This document shows, one piece after another, positions 1-7,457 of a DNA stretch of 35,327 bases. The notes under the pieces are model-generated. The model had not been told where the DNA came from, did no database searches, and was given only the letters and a program-made list of their open reading frames with translations. How positions within the stretch are numbered: position 1 is the first letter of the stretch; the number at the start of each line of letters is the position of its first letter. This DNA comes from Sphingomonas mollis (GTDB lineage Bacteria > Pseudomonadota > Alphaproteobacteria > Sphingomonadales > Sphingomonadaceae), in assembly GCF_016427505.1 (NCBI RefSeq), contig NZ_JAELXS010000017.1, positions 1 through 35,327 on the forward strand, written 5' to 3'. A program made the position numbers and the translations under genes.

Positions 1-56
1 CGACGTGCGGTACGCCTTTTGGTTAAATCAAAGCCCAGCCCCTACGGTTTTACGAT

Positions 57-245
57 GTGGCCTTTTCAGACCCGGACCAGAAACTCATGATGCCGCCATT
101 TCACTTTCTCGACACCCCCCGCCATCGACATGCTAAGCAGGCGATACCACCGCTAGAAGAGGTGCGTGCCGCCAATCTTCGTGCGTCGGAACATTTCTCC
201 GCGCTTGCTGACGTTTGCCGTCTGCCGTTGCCGAAAGACAAATAG
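57..245 (+). CDS. small hypothetical protein
   Basis: This 62-aa ORF starts at GTG and ends at TAG immediately before the next ORF's GTG, so the two could be translationally coupled. I recognise no domain. The protein has a central charged stretch (KQAIPPLEEVRAANLRASEH) that could form a helix, and no signal or membrane segment. No clear ribosome-binding site precedes the GTG. The abutting reading frames are the main argument that it is real. It may instead be the tail of a longer gene starting left of the window. Confidence 0.4.
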   Translation: MAFSDPDQKLMMPPFHFLDTPRHRHAKQAIPPLEEVRAANLRASEHFSALADVCRLPLPKDK

Positions 246-434
246 GTGACAATCGACGAGATCGGCACGCTGATCCGCGATGGCGGGACCTTCTATCTGC
301 CCCGGGACTTCGGCGGCCGCTACCAGCTGGAATTGCGTCGCACCCCGGTCGATCTGATCGAACCCGGTGTCCGGCTCGTCGGCGTTCTGGTCGGTGCTGA
401 CCTCGTCGGCGCCGATGGCGTGGCGCCCGCCTGA
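246..434 (+). CDS. small protein resembling DUF5818
   Basis: A 62-aa ORF begins with GTG directly after the stop of the preceding ORF, a spacing typical of coupled translation. The pattern GGRYQLELRRTP followed by GVRLVGVLVGADLVGADGV resembles the small beta-rich DUF5818 family of alphaproteobacteria as I remember it, in which a GGxWxLDL strand is followed by an LVGxRVxVxG strand. The family has no established function. No membrane segment or catalytic motif is visible. The family call is from memory. Confidence 0.45.
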   Translation: MTIDEIGTLIRDGGTFYLPRDFGGRYQLELRRTPVDLIEPGVRLVGVLVGADLVGADGVAPA

Positions 435-540
435 GGGGACATGATCGCTACCCCCCCTGCCCGGCCGCAGCCGACCGCAGATTTGATTCACTCCGACTCA
501 TTGCGATTGCCCCGGCAGACCGCTCGCGCATCATCGGATT

Positions 541-993
541 ATGGAACAGCGCATCACTCATGCCTGCGGTCACGAGCAGACCCATTACCTCACCGGCTTT
601 GCCAGCCAGCATGATCGCAAGGCGCGGTGGCTGACGACGACCAAATGTCGATCCTGTTTTATCACGGAGAAGAAGACCGCACAGGCGGACGCCGCCTCAC
701 GCGACAATGCTGCTATCGCCCATCTCGACCTGCCCTCGCTGACGGGCAGCGAGCGGCAGGTTGCCTGGGCGACGAGCGTCCGGGCCAGCCGTTTGGCCGC
801 CCTGGTCGATGAGCCGGACGCAGGGGACACCGATGCCTTTCACACCTGCCTCACCATCACCGATGCCAAATGGTGGATCGATTACCGCGATCTAGCGAAT
901 ACGGATTTGCTTGCCACAGCTGGGAGCTGCATCCGCCCAGCCAGCATCGCGGCCGAGATGGCTGCGCCGTCATGCCTGCATCAAGCTGCCTGA
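541..993 (+). CDS. small Cys-containing protein of unknown function
   Basis: This 150-aa protein opens with a CGH motif (residues about 9-11) and has a CRSC pair near residue 37, so four potential metal ligands sit in the first 40 residues. A conserved-looking block, LTGSERQVAWATSVRASRL, follows, and later DAKWWIDYRDL. I have seen similar proteins in sphingomonad plasmids and phages annotated only as hypothetical. The last 25 residues look less ordered, so the 3' end may have been altered. No ribosome-binding site is obvious before the ATG. A zinc-binding function is inference. Confidence 0.6.
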   Translation: MEQRITHACGHEQTHYLTGFASQHDRKARWLTTTKCRSCFITEKKTAQADAASRDNAAIAHLDLPSLTGSERQVAWATSVRASRLAALVDEPDAGDTDAFHTCLTITDAKWWIDYRDLANTDLLATAGSCIRPASIAAEMAAPSCLHQAA

Positions 994-1146
994 CTACCAA
1001 GGTCATCGGGTCGTCGGAAGCGAACATTGCTGAGCGCGATCACTGACCGAGCGCGGAAAGTACGCTACGCGCAAAAAATCGAACGGTCTGTCCTTCGGCG
1101 GAAGGCCCCTGCCCTGCCCCCACTACCTCAATGGCAAGAGCGATCG

Positions 1147-1257
1147 GTCTTTCTAGGGCATACCCCTAGAAGACTGGCCTCCGACCGGTCCGTTCTCCGT
1201 AAAAAGGGATTTCAAAAAAGACTGGACATCAGCGGACCATTCATAAAGGACTAAGGC
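1147..1257 (+). promoter_or_regulatory. inverted repeats upstream of recombinase, candidate res or operator site
   Basis: Between the preceding gene (ends 993) and the recombinase ATG at 1258 there are 264 bases without a convincing gene. They contain the imperfect inverted repeat GTCTTTCTAGGG (1147-1158) / CCCTAGAAGAC (1164-1174), the palindrome GACCGGTC (1183-1190), and the direct repeat AGACTGG at 1171 and 1219. Resolvases commonly bind inverted sites in the 100-150 bases before their own gene, so this may be a res site or operator. A 75-aa ORF spanning 1027-1254 is probably fortuitous. Confidence 0.35.
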
Positions 1258-1932
1258 ATGTTCGTTCGTGCCTATTTACGCGCATCGACCGCTGAACAGG
1301 ACGCTACCCGCGCCCGCGCGGCGCTGGATGCGTTCGCCGCTTCGCATGGGTTCCGTATTGCAGCTCGCTATGTCGAACATGAAAGCGGTACTCGCCTGGT
1401 CCGACCGGAGTTGTTCCGGCTCCTGGACGACTGCGGCCCCGGGGACGTCTTGTTGGTCGAGCAGGTCGACCGGCTATCCCGGCTCAGCGCGACCGACTGG
1501 AGCAAGTTGCGATCGGAGATCGAAGCGCGCCAGGTTCGGATCGTGTCGCTCGACCTGCCGACCTCCTGGAACCTGATTGCCACCCCCGACGACTTCACTG
1601 CCCGGATGTTCGCGGCCGTGAACGCGATGATGCTCGATGTCCTCGCCGCGGTCGCGCGCAAGGATTATGACGATCGTCGACGTCGGCAGGCCGAAGGGGT
1701 CGGCCGTGCCCGAACCGCAGGTCTCTACAGAGGCCGCGTTGAGAACACTGCTCGCAATGCGTCGATCGCCCGGTCGTTGAGAGATGGCCATAGCTGGCGT
1801 GAGATCATGACCGGAACCGGCTGCAGCCGGACATTGCTCGCCAAGATAGCCCGTCGCCTGAAAGAGGAGCGGATCAACAACGCCGTCGCTGATCCGGGTG
1901 CTTTGAATGGCACCGTGCGTGGAGCCAAATAG
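1258..1932 (+). CDS. serine recombinase (resolvase/invertase family)
   Basis: This 224-aa protein is a small serine recombinase that would cut and rejoin DNA at paired sites through a phosphoserine intermediate. The N-terminal catalytic domain shows YLRASTAEQDA with the nucleophile serine at residue 10, and VEQVDRLSRL with the arginines of the active site. A GLYRGRVENT linker leads to a C-terminal helix-turn-helix (about residues 165-205, SWREIMTGTGCSRTLLAKIA). A strong Shine-Dalgarno sequence, AAGGACTAAGG, precedes the ATG. It stands alone with inverted repeats upstream. Likely roles are plasmid multimer resolution or resolution of a lost transposon. All key residues are present, unlike in the homologue at 13099. 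Confidence 0.9.
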   Translation: MFVRAYLRASTAEQDATRARAALDAFAASHGFRIAARYVEHESGTRLVRPELFRLLDDCGPGDVLLVEQVDRLSRLSATDWSKLRSEIEARQVRIVSLDLPTSWNLIATPDDFTARMFAAVNAMMLDVLAAVARKDYDDRRRRQAEGVGRARTAGLYRGRVENTARNASIARSLRDGHSWREIMTGTGCSRTLLAKIARRLKEERINNAVADPGALNGTVRGAK

Positions 1933-2140
1933 CCGCGCATCTGGCAGCAGAATCTTTCTCGTTTCTTCATCTCGAACAGCCAGTTTCAGTAAAGAGCAAT
2001 CGGGAACACATTCTGAGAAAAAAGTGCTCGGATCTTCCCCGCCCCGGATCGGACACCCCCTGCCCCGCGCGCTCTTCCCGAAAGGGAATTTCCTAGCCCT
2101 TCGCGTCTACCGTTTCCGTCTGGACAGGTCGCAGTTGGTG

Positions 2141-2428
2141 ATGTTCCCTCTCCAAGATATATTCATCAACGACAGACTGCATATCGAGTTGGTGCCGGTG
2201 ACGAAGCAAGCCATTGTATGGGAACGAGATGGGATAGACCCGGGCTGGTACATCGCGGACGGTATCGGTTTGGTTCGCAACAGCGCAAGCTATCGGCCAG
2301 GTGGATGGTGGAGCATACCTGATTGGCTTCCGGACAGCAAAGAGCATGATATTGGCCCTTTCCGTACGAAAGCTATGGCGATCGAACAGGCAGAAGAGCT
2401 CGCACCCAAGCAAACCCGGAACGGTTAG
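2141..2428 (+). CDS. hypothetical protein, 95 aa
   Basis: The open frame extends up to 1907, but only the part from the ATG at 2141 looks like protein, with IVWERDGIDPGWYIADGIGL, the Trp/Pro-rich PGGWWSIPDWLP, and a helical end, GPFRTKAMAIEQAEEL. I recognise no family. No good ribosome-binding site precedes this ATG. The segment coding GPFRTKA (2358-2373) shares 15 bases with the plasmid iteron, which may be chance. The gene could also be a fragment. Confidence 0.4.
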   Translation: MFPLQDIFINDRLHIELVPVTKQAIVWERDGIDPGWYIADGIGLVRNSASYRPGGWWSIPDWLPDSKEHDIGPFRTKAMAIEQAEELAPKQTRNG

Positions 2429-2519
2429 ACATCCGGAGGTTCCTATTCGGGATTCCAAACGGAGAGGCCCGCGTCTGCCACTTACTCTATCCTATTCGAG
2501 AAAGCCGTTCGCCCCTCCG

Positions 2520-3443
2520 TTAGCGTTTGGTGGCGTCTATTCCGCGTATGATGAGTGCGATGGTGCCGGCCCCTTCCGGCTCGGTCGGGTTGATGATGCG
2601 GAAATGTGACGGTCGTTTAGTGCGGTAGACTTGAACCGGGTCGCCCGCTTGGCGGACACGCGCGACGTAGGGTTGCATCAGCTCCGCGAAGGCACCTTGA
2701 GCGACATATTGCGGCACGCCGAGCGGCAAATGCGCTTGCGCGGAGGCGTCTCGATAACGCTGAGGGACTTGTGCGGGGGTGCCACCCATCAGTGGAACGA
2801 TGACTGGCTTGTCACAGATTTCGCGATCCTTGCCGATGAACTCGGCAAGACTGCTGGGTCCGTCAATGGCAGCGACTGCCACGGGCTTGACCGGGTTGGG
2901 AGCGTAAAGGTCGCTGCTTGAACCAAGGTTGGGCCTGACTGCGCTCCAAGTCGCCAAGAGGGCGCCCGCCGAATGGCCCATGACGATCACGCGGCGTAGA
3001 TCGAGCGCATACCGTTTTGCCAGTGGGCGCAGTGAATCGATCGCTGCGCCGGTGTCGCGAAACGTACCAGGCCAACCGCCACCAGGCTGTCCGAGCTGGC
3101 GATATTCGACGTTCAACGTCGCCACGCCGCGTTGGGTCAGGGCATCGGCCAGCGGCGCGATGCTGCGGGCCATTCCGCCGATGGAGGCATCCCAACACCC
3201 GCCGTGCAGCACGACCGCAACCGGGAACGGCCCCGTCCCGGCCGGCATGCGCAGCTCTTCGACCTGCTGTTCGGCCGGCCCGTAGTGCAGCCTCACGGTA
3301 GGTTTGCTGACCGGCATGCGCTCGAGTACCAGTGGGCCGTGCCAGTAGACCATCCATAGCATGTAGACGATGGGCCCGGCGAACCACAGCGCCGCCACCG
3401 TCACGACCGCAATTACGCCGATAATCCAACGCCGCTTTGTCAT
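2520..3443 (-). CDS. membrane-anchored alpha/beta hydrolase (esterase-like)
   Basis: This 307-aa protein has one N-terminal hydrophobic segment (about residues 7-33), then an alpha/beta-hydrolase domain of the carboxylesterase/BD-FAE type. Visible are the oxyanion motif HGGCW (about residue 80), the nucleophile elbow GHSAG (about 155), and a late SHFRI histidine for the triad. The substrate cannot be told. The anchor suggests action at the outer face of the inner membrane. The start codon lies seven bases from a run of eleven G residues (minus strand) at the Shine-Dalgarno position. The gene is a single unit divergent from the VOC gene and unrelated to plasmid functions, so it is accessory cargo. 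Confidence 0.85.
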   Translation of the reverse strand: MTKRRWIIGVIAVVTVAALWFAGPIVYMLWMVYWHGPLVLERMPVSKPTVRLHYGPAEQQVEELRMPAGTGPFPVAVVLHGGCWDASIGGMARSIAPLADALTQRGVATLNVEYRQLGQPGGGWPGTFRDTGAAIDSLRPLAKRYALDLRRVIVMGHSAGALLATWSAVRPNLGSSSDLYAPNPVKPVAVAAIDGPSSLAEFIGKDREICDKPVIVPLMGGTPAQVPQRYRDASAQAHLPLGVPQYVAQGAFAELMQPYVARVRQAGDPVQVYRTKRPSHFRIINPTEPEGAGTIALIIRGIDATKR

Positions 3444-3449
3444 GCTATA

Positions 3450-3460
3450 CCCCCCCCCCC
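3450..3460. repeat. homopolymer of 11 C (G11 on the coding strand)
   Basis: Eleven consecutive C residues on the plus strand are G11 on the transcribed strand of the hydrolase. They sit directly before TATAGC and its ATG, where a Shine-Dalgarno sequence would be. Tracts of this kind change length by slippage in some bacteria and then alter promoter spacing or translation. Confidence 0.9.
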
Positions 3461-3462
3461 GT

Positions 3463-3491
3463 AATTCAGCGTATGGTGAAGAATCTGTCAG
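3463..3491 (-). promoter_or_regulatory. possible sigma70-type promoter for the hydrolase
   Basis: On the minus strand CTGACA (3491-3486) is followed after 17 bases by TGAATT (3468-3463). The -35 box is good and the -10 box matches only three of six consensus positions. If it is used, transcription would begin in or next to the G11 tract. The call is weak. Confidence 0.25.
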
Positions 3492-3614
3492 GTCGAGATG
3501 ACGCGATAGCTGTTCTGCCAGCTAGGTGCATGGATGCTATAGCCTCTCTTGTTTCACCATCCCCGATGGGAAGCAGGCGTTGGCGCGATATCCAGATTAG
3601 GGCAGTTTCACCGG

Positions 3615-4013
3615 ATGTCCCAACGCTTGAGCCTTACCGCCCTCATCGTCGATGAATATGACACCGCCATCGCCTTCTTCGTCGGGAAGCTTGGCTTCGA
3701 GTTACGTGATGACACCGCGCTGACAGATGGCAAACGGTGGATAGTGGTCGCGCCGCACGGCGCGGCGAGCGGACTGCTACTGGCGCGTGCTGTCGGCGAC
3801 AGGCAACGTAATGCGATCGGCGATCAGAGCGGCGGTCGAGTGTTCCTGTTTCTTGAGACGGATGACTTTGCCCGCGACCACCTTGCCTACACGCAGCAGG
3901 GTATCCGCTTCGTCGAGACGCCTCGGCATGAACCGTATGGCATCGTAGCCGTCTTCGAGGACCTCTATGGCAACCGGTGGGATCTGATCGAACCTGTCAC
4001 CGGCGAGCGATGA
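3615..4013 (+). CDS. VOC-superfamily (glyoxalase/dioxygenase-fold) protein
   Basis: This 132-aa protein has the single-domain vicinal-oxygen-chelate pattern: LTALIVDEYDTAIAFFVGKL at the start, GFELRDDTALTDGKRWIVVAP, and the closing VAVFEDLYGNRWDLIEP with the typical metal-ligand glutamate. I chose the ATG at 3615 because the fold begins there; the frame is open from 3549. Such proteins act on small reactive compounds or bind antibiotics, and the substrate is unknown. It converges on the AraC-type remnant; in many genomes a VOC gene sits beside such a regulator. Confidence 0.85.
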   Translation: MSQRLSLTALIVDEYDTAIAFFVGKLGFELRDDTALTDGKRWIVVAPHGAASGLLLARAVGDRQRNAIGDQSGGRVFLFLETDDFARDHLAYTQQGIRFVETPRHEPYGIVAVFEDLYGNRWDLIEPVTGER

Positions 4014-4070
4014 TCTCCAATTGAGCATCCTGATGAGAGGACGTCGATGCCGTCATGGCTGCGGCGCATA

Positions 4071-4493
4071 TCAGGCTTCAGCGCGTCGGAACTGCTTGCG
4101 GTAGAGGTTCGGCGGAATGCCGAGGCTGGATGTGAAGTGTAGTCGCAGATTGGTCGCGGTTCCCATGCCCGCATTGTCCGCAATGTGCGCCATCGACAGG
4201 TTCGTCGTTTCGAGAAGGTCGCGCGCCACGGCGAGCCGCTGCGCGGTCAACCAGGCCAATGGGCTTTCCCCCGTCTCTTCGTGAAAGCGCCGCGCCAGTG
4301 TCCGCTCGCTCATAGCGGCTGCGCGCGCCATCCGTTCGATCGTCCACGACTGCGCCGGATCGCTCCGTAGCCGATTAAGCAATGAGCCCAGCGCACTGTC
4401 CGACCGCGCCAGGACCGGAAGGCCTGCCGACCTCCGCAGGCTTTTCCGCGTGAAAGCACGAACGAATATCGGGCTGGAGGTGCTGTCTGGCAT
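4071..4493 (-). pseudogene. truncated AraC-type regulator (GlxA/FtrA-like), HTH part only
   Basis: The frame encodes a clear AraC DNA-binding domain: TIERMARAAAMSERTLARRF, then LAWLTAQRLAVARDLLETT, then a second HTH ending GIPPNLYRKQF. GlxA/FtrA-type regulators are about 320 aa with an N-terminal DJ-1/PfpI domain; here that domain is absent and recognisable homology starts only near residue 24. The 5' end (4442-4462) is a plasmid iteron, so the gene appears to have been cut by the join with the replication origin. The product could still bind DNA, but it is probably a relic. Confidence 0.7.
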
Positions 4494-4620
4494 TCCGGAC
4501 GGGTTTTCCGTGTGAAAGTCAGCACGATGCGACCCAAGCCCGCTAGAATGTGTCCATAACCAGTAGAATCAGGGGGCGTGATGGGCGGCCCAGGCAATCC
4601 TCGTGCTTTCACGCGGATAA
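4442..4620. repeat. iterons upstream of repA (three copies)
   Basis: Three copies of a roughly 21-bp repeat with consensus TTTTCCGYRYGAAAGCACGA lie here: 4442-4462 (plus), 4504-4518 (plus, with a 3-bp shift before the GCACGA end) and 4601-4620 (inverted). Two more follow repA. Direct repeats flanking an initiator gene are the usual binding sites of theta-type plasmid Rep proteins, and the inverted copy next to the rep start fits autoregulation. The three copies are separated by 41 and 82 bases. Confidence 0.75.
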
Positions 4621-4699
4621 CCCCTCCGTGAGCACCTGTTGGCTGGACATCGCGTCTGAACCCACACAATCTATGCGCCTGCTGGGATTCAACGCGGAT

Positions 4700-5587
4700 A
4701 TGGCTGAAATTTCGATCAAACAGGGCGACCTCTTTCCCTTGGACAGTCCGCTCTACGGCGACGTCCAGGGCGAACGTACCGTTGCGGAGTTCCCATTCTT
4801 CTCGTTGTCCAAAAAGGCGCAGATGACGCCGATGGTCTTCGAAAGCGGAGATGCCCGCATCGAGATCAACCCAAGCAAAACCGGCGTTGCTACAATCTAC
4901 GATAAGGAGATCCTGCTCTACATCGCCAGCCTCATGGCGGAGCGGATGGAGTCGGGCCAGGTGGTCGACCGCGTTTGGAGCTTTACCGCCAACGATCTCT
5001 TCCGCGTCACCAGCACCAATTCGTCGGCTAGATCGTACACTTCTCTGAAGGCGTCCTTGAACAGGCTTCAGGGAACCCAGATCATCACCAATATCGAAAC
5101 GGGTGGAGAGGGATCGGACAGCGCGTTTTCATGGTTGCTGAAGGCTGACATCAAGTACGTGAAGCTCCCGAACGGCGAGCGGCGGGTCAAGCGGATCGAA
5201 GTGATGGTGTGCGATTGGTTGCACCGCGCGATCCTGACCGATCGACGCATTGCGGCTTATCATCTCGATTTTTTCAAGCTCGGTCCGATTGAGCGCCGGC
5301 TTTACGAACTGGCGAAGTTCAACTGCGGAGAGGATGGCGGTTTCGAGGTCGATCTGAACGCTCTCGCTGAGCGGGTCGGATGTGCGTCCGACAAGCGCGG
5401 TCTGGAATATTTCAAGAAGCAGCTGAGGGACGTAGCGGAACAGGACTCGCTTCCCGAGTATGTCGTTACGCTGGCTGAGGAAAAAATCCCGTCCCCCCGC
5501 GGCGGTCGTCCAAGGATTAAGACGATCGTGGCACTCAAGGCACGCCGAGATGCGCTGGAACAGGCAGCGCTTCCAACCCCGCACTGA
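4700..5587 (+). CDS. repA: plasmid replication initiator protein (RPA/RepA family)
   Basis: This 295-aa protein matches the replication-initiator family PF10134 of alphaproteobacterial plasmids. Blocks such as FPFFSLSKKAQMTPMVFESG, IYDKEILLYIAS, RSYTSLKASLNRLQGTQI, LTDRRIAAYHLDFFKLGPIE and RRLYELAKFNCG are characteristic of two winged-helix units. It would bind the flanking iterons and open the origin. The frame is open from 4550, but an inverted iteron sits at 4601-4620, so the ATG at 4700 (or 4673) is preferred. The Shine-Dalgarno sequence is weak. Iterons on both sides suggest oriV overlaps this gene and that Rep controls its own expression. Confidence 0.88.
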   Translation: MAEISIKQGDLFPLDSPLYGDVQGERTVAEFPFFSLSKKAQMTPMVFESGDARIEINPSKTGVATIYDKEILLYIASLMAERMESGQVVDRVWSFTANDLFRVTSTNSSARSYTSLKASLNRLQGTQIITNIETGGEGSDSAFSWLLKADIKYVKLPNGERRVKRIEVMVCDWLHRAILTDRRIAAYHLDFFKLGPIERRLYELAKFNCGEDGGFEVDLNALAERVGCASDKRGLEYFKKQLRDVAEQDSLPEYVVTLAEEKIPSPRGGRPRIKTIVALKARRDALEQAALPTPH

Positions 5588-5601
5588 TCCGCCATCGATA
5601 G

Positions 5602-5756
5602 TTTTCCGTACGAAAGCACGAAGGTCGGCGGTCCTGCTCTTCGGTAGCCGATCACGACCGCCTGATGGCCTCGACGGACAGTTGGGAGGCGTTGGCCGGT
5701 GCCGGCAAAGACTCGCTACTCGAGTCTGCTCAAGGTTCTCCGTGTGAAAGCACGAA
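5602..5756 (+). repeat. iterons downstream of repA (two copies)
   Basis: Copies at 5602-5622 (TTTTCCGTACGAAAGCACGA plus A) and 5736-5756 (TTCTCCGTGTGAAAGCACGA plus A) match the upstream iterons and share their direction. They begin 14 bases after the repA stop codon. With the upstream copies they frame repA and mark oriV. Confidence 0.75.
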
Positions 5757-6229
5757 TCTTCGGCAGGTTTGCCCGGTAAACACACGATTCACGTTTGTTG
5801 AGCGTTTCCTTTCGGCTGGCGATGGTGAGTTGCGCGAATCGCAAGCCGCTATCCGGTCGTCCGTAGAACGGGCGCGGGAGATCGGCAGGGGGGTTCGCGT
5901 CGCCGTGAGGTGCGAGGACAGGACCCAGACGAGCGTCGCTCTCATGTTCGAGAGCATATGCTTGCCCCGGCAATCGGCCCCGCAGGCAGTTGCATCTGCC
6001 GATCAGACACGGCGATCATGGAAGCAAACGGGGACCATCATGACCGGATAAAGAAAACCCGGCTCGAAAGCCGGGCATTCAAGTAGCTCTAGTTTGGCAC
6101 ACGCCGGCAAGCGTGCGCGGTCGGTCAGAACGATCCGCCAGATAGCCGATCTCGGCAGCTTTCACAAGAATGCGCGTTTCGCGCCACGCATTTTCTTTGC
6201 CTGTTCATGCCCGAAAACGGGGAAGAGCA
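5757..6229. other. gene-free spacer between iterons and second rep-like gene
   Basis: About 470 bases between the last iteron and the next gene carry no convincing gene. A 128-aa frame at 5665-6051 runs through an iteron and has no family features. The only clear element is the hairpin at 6058-6075. The stretch may hold the rest of oriV, but I see no AT-rich block and no exact DnaA box. Confidence 0.5.
6058..6075 (-). terminator. rho-independent terminator, minus-strand orientation
   Basis: CCCGGCT (6058-6064) pairs with AGCCGGG (6069-6075) around a CGAA loop. Read on the minus strand, the stem is followed by TTTTCTTTA, a good terminator. No minus-strand gene ends nearby, so it may stop antisense transcription into the origin. 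Confidence 0.6.
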
Positions 6230-7063
6230 ATGGCAGCTATAACGGTTGGAGCGGCTTCGCTTCAGGCGCTTGGAGCCTTGCGGCTCGGCCGCAGGACACG
6301 ATCGGGATCGTTGCACCGCACAGGCGCGCCAGTGCTCAGGGATAGCGTCGAGGCTGGTACGTTCGAGGACGTATTCTTCGCGACCCCTGCAAAGGGCGAG
6401 ACCGACTCCATCCTGCGCGCCGCGCGCCGTGCTCTCGATGCAGGCAAGCGCCTCAGGCGAGATGCGCGGGCGGACGGCCGTCAACTTTCGGGCGTGGAAC
6501 ACCATCTGGCGGCGCTGACGAGCGGCACGGTGCGGGTCCTTGAAGAGATCCTGACGCTCGCCCGGCTTAATGCAGGTCGGGTTTACCCGACCTATGAGTA
6601 CCTCGCTGAGGCCACCAGCCTAGGCCGTGCGACCATCGCTCGCGCTCTGCATGTTCTGGCAGCCATTGGTTTTGTCGTTCGTCAACGCAGGTTCAAGCGC
6701 GTCGAAGCACAGGGGCCAGGACCGCGGTACGAGCAGACGTCGAATGTCTATCGTGCCTATCTCCCCTCATGCGTCCTTCCATATCTGCCGCGCTGGATGC
6801 GCCCCGCTCCTGTTCCCGACGATATGCTTCAGCGGGAAGCGGATCGGGTGGATGACACGAAGCACATGCTTTCCCGACTGGATTGTCGCGACCTAGCGCT
6901 GGCAGTAATAGCAAACGGCCCGCTGGCTAAGATCCTCGCCAAGCTGGGGGCTGCTGTCGATAAACGGGAGCGAGAGTATCAAAACGATCTGCAACCGCTT
7001 ATGGATTCTTATATATACCCTAAAACAAGAGTTGGCTTAGTCAGCCAACGCACTAACGCCTAA
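6230..7063 (+). CDS. winged-helix protein, probable replication-associated
   Basis: This 277-aa protein has one clear domain in the middle: GRVYPTYEYLAEATSLGRAT then IARALHVLAAIGFVVRQRRF, a winged helix-turn-helix with a basic wing. It is followed by GPGPRYEQTSNVYRAYLP, a pattern I associate with plasmid and phage replication-type HTH proteins of sphingomonads. The ATG at 6230 has a strong GGGGAAGAG Shine-Dalgarno sequence; an in-frame ATG at 6170 has none. It lies next to the iteron origin, so a role in replication or copy control is likely. The biochemical function is not proven. Confidence 0.75.
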   Translation: MAAITVGAASLQALGALRLGRRTRSGSLHRTGAPVLRDSVEAGTFEDVFFATPAKGETDSILRAARRALDAGKRLRRDARADGRQLSGVEHHLAALTSGTVRVLEEILTLARLNAGRVYPTYEYLAEATSLGRATIARALHVLAAIGFVVRQRRFKRVEAQGPGPRYEQTSNVYRAYLPSCVLPYLPRWMRPAPVPDDMLQREADRVDDTKHMLSRLDCRDLALAVIANGPLAKILAKLGAAVDKREREYQNDLQPLMDSYIYPKTRVGLVSQRTNA

Positions 7064-7457
7064 CGGCGCCTTAATGGAAACGACCAAACACAGGCGGCTA
7101 TAGATCTAAGATCAACGGACAAGAGTGCCGGCTGCGCCGTCACATGCTCCCCAGCGGAGCACGCGTTTTCTGTAGCGTTCAAATAGCTGGCTTCGTGCCC
7201 GTTGATCGGTTGAATTGGGGGCGAGGACGCCGAGAGCGGCAGGTCTGCGTGCTGTTAACGGCGCAAAAGCTCAAGATTACCCTGCTTATCGTTTATCCGA
7301 TGATCCTTCGGGGTTCTGTCGCCGATCTTTGCCCGGTTCCTGGCCGCGCTAGCGATCCCGCACCGCGAGGGAATATCGCTCGCCAGCCGATCGTTGCTTG
7401 CGCCGCGCGGCTGGGTCAGCGTAAATTGCCCGCGCCTGTGGAGACACAGGCCGGGGC
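7064..7457. other. gene-free spacer with hairpins
   Basis: Nearly 400 bases after the winged-helix gene hold no convincing ORF. Two hairpins are visible: TGCTCC/GGAGCA at 7145-7161, followed by a short T-run, and GCCTGTG-GAGA-CACAGGC at 7434-7451, a perfect 7-bp stem just before the structured RNA. Promoters for the downstream RNA and small gene should lie here, but I cannot point to one. Confidence 0.5.
7145..7161 (+). terminator. probable terminator of the winged-helix gene
   Basis: TGCTCC (7145-7150) pairs with GGAGCA (7156-7161) around CCAGC, and the stem is followed by CGCGTTTTCT. It lies about 80 bases after the stop codon of the upstream gene. Confidence 0.4.

Noticed and set aside
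441..614. Short frame with an ATG at 441 after GAGGGGAC
   Set aside because: The ribosome-binding sequence is attractive, but the product is Pro/Arg/Ser-rich without any feature and overlaps the better gene at 541 in another frame.
1027..1254. 75-aa ORF before the recombinase with repeated RSVLR-type peptides
   Set aside because: The peptide repeats follow from the DNA repeats in a probable regulatory region. Composition is not protein-like and no ribosome-binding site is seen.
5665..6051. 128-aa ORF after repA
   Set aside because: It runs through the iteron at 5736-5756 and shows no domain or start signal.
7073..7102. ATGGAAACGACC identical to the first 12 bases of the gene at 7634
   Set aside because: The frame ends after nine codons, and the match does not extend. 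Probably chance.
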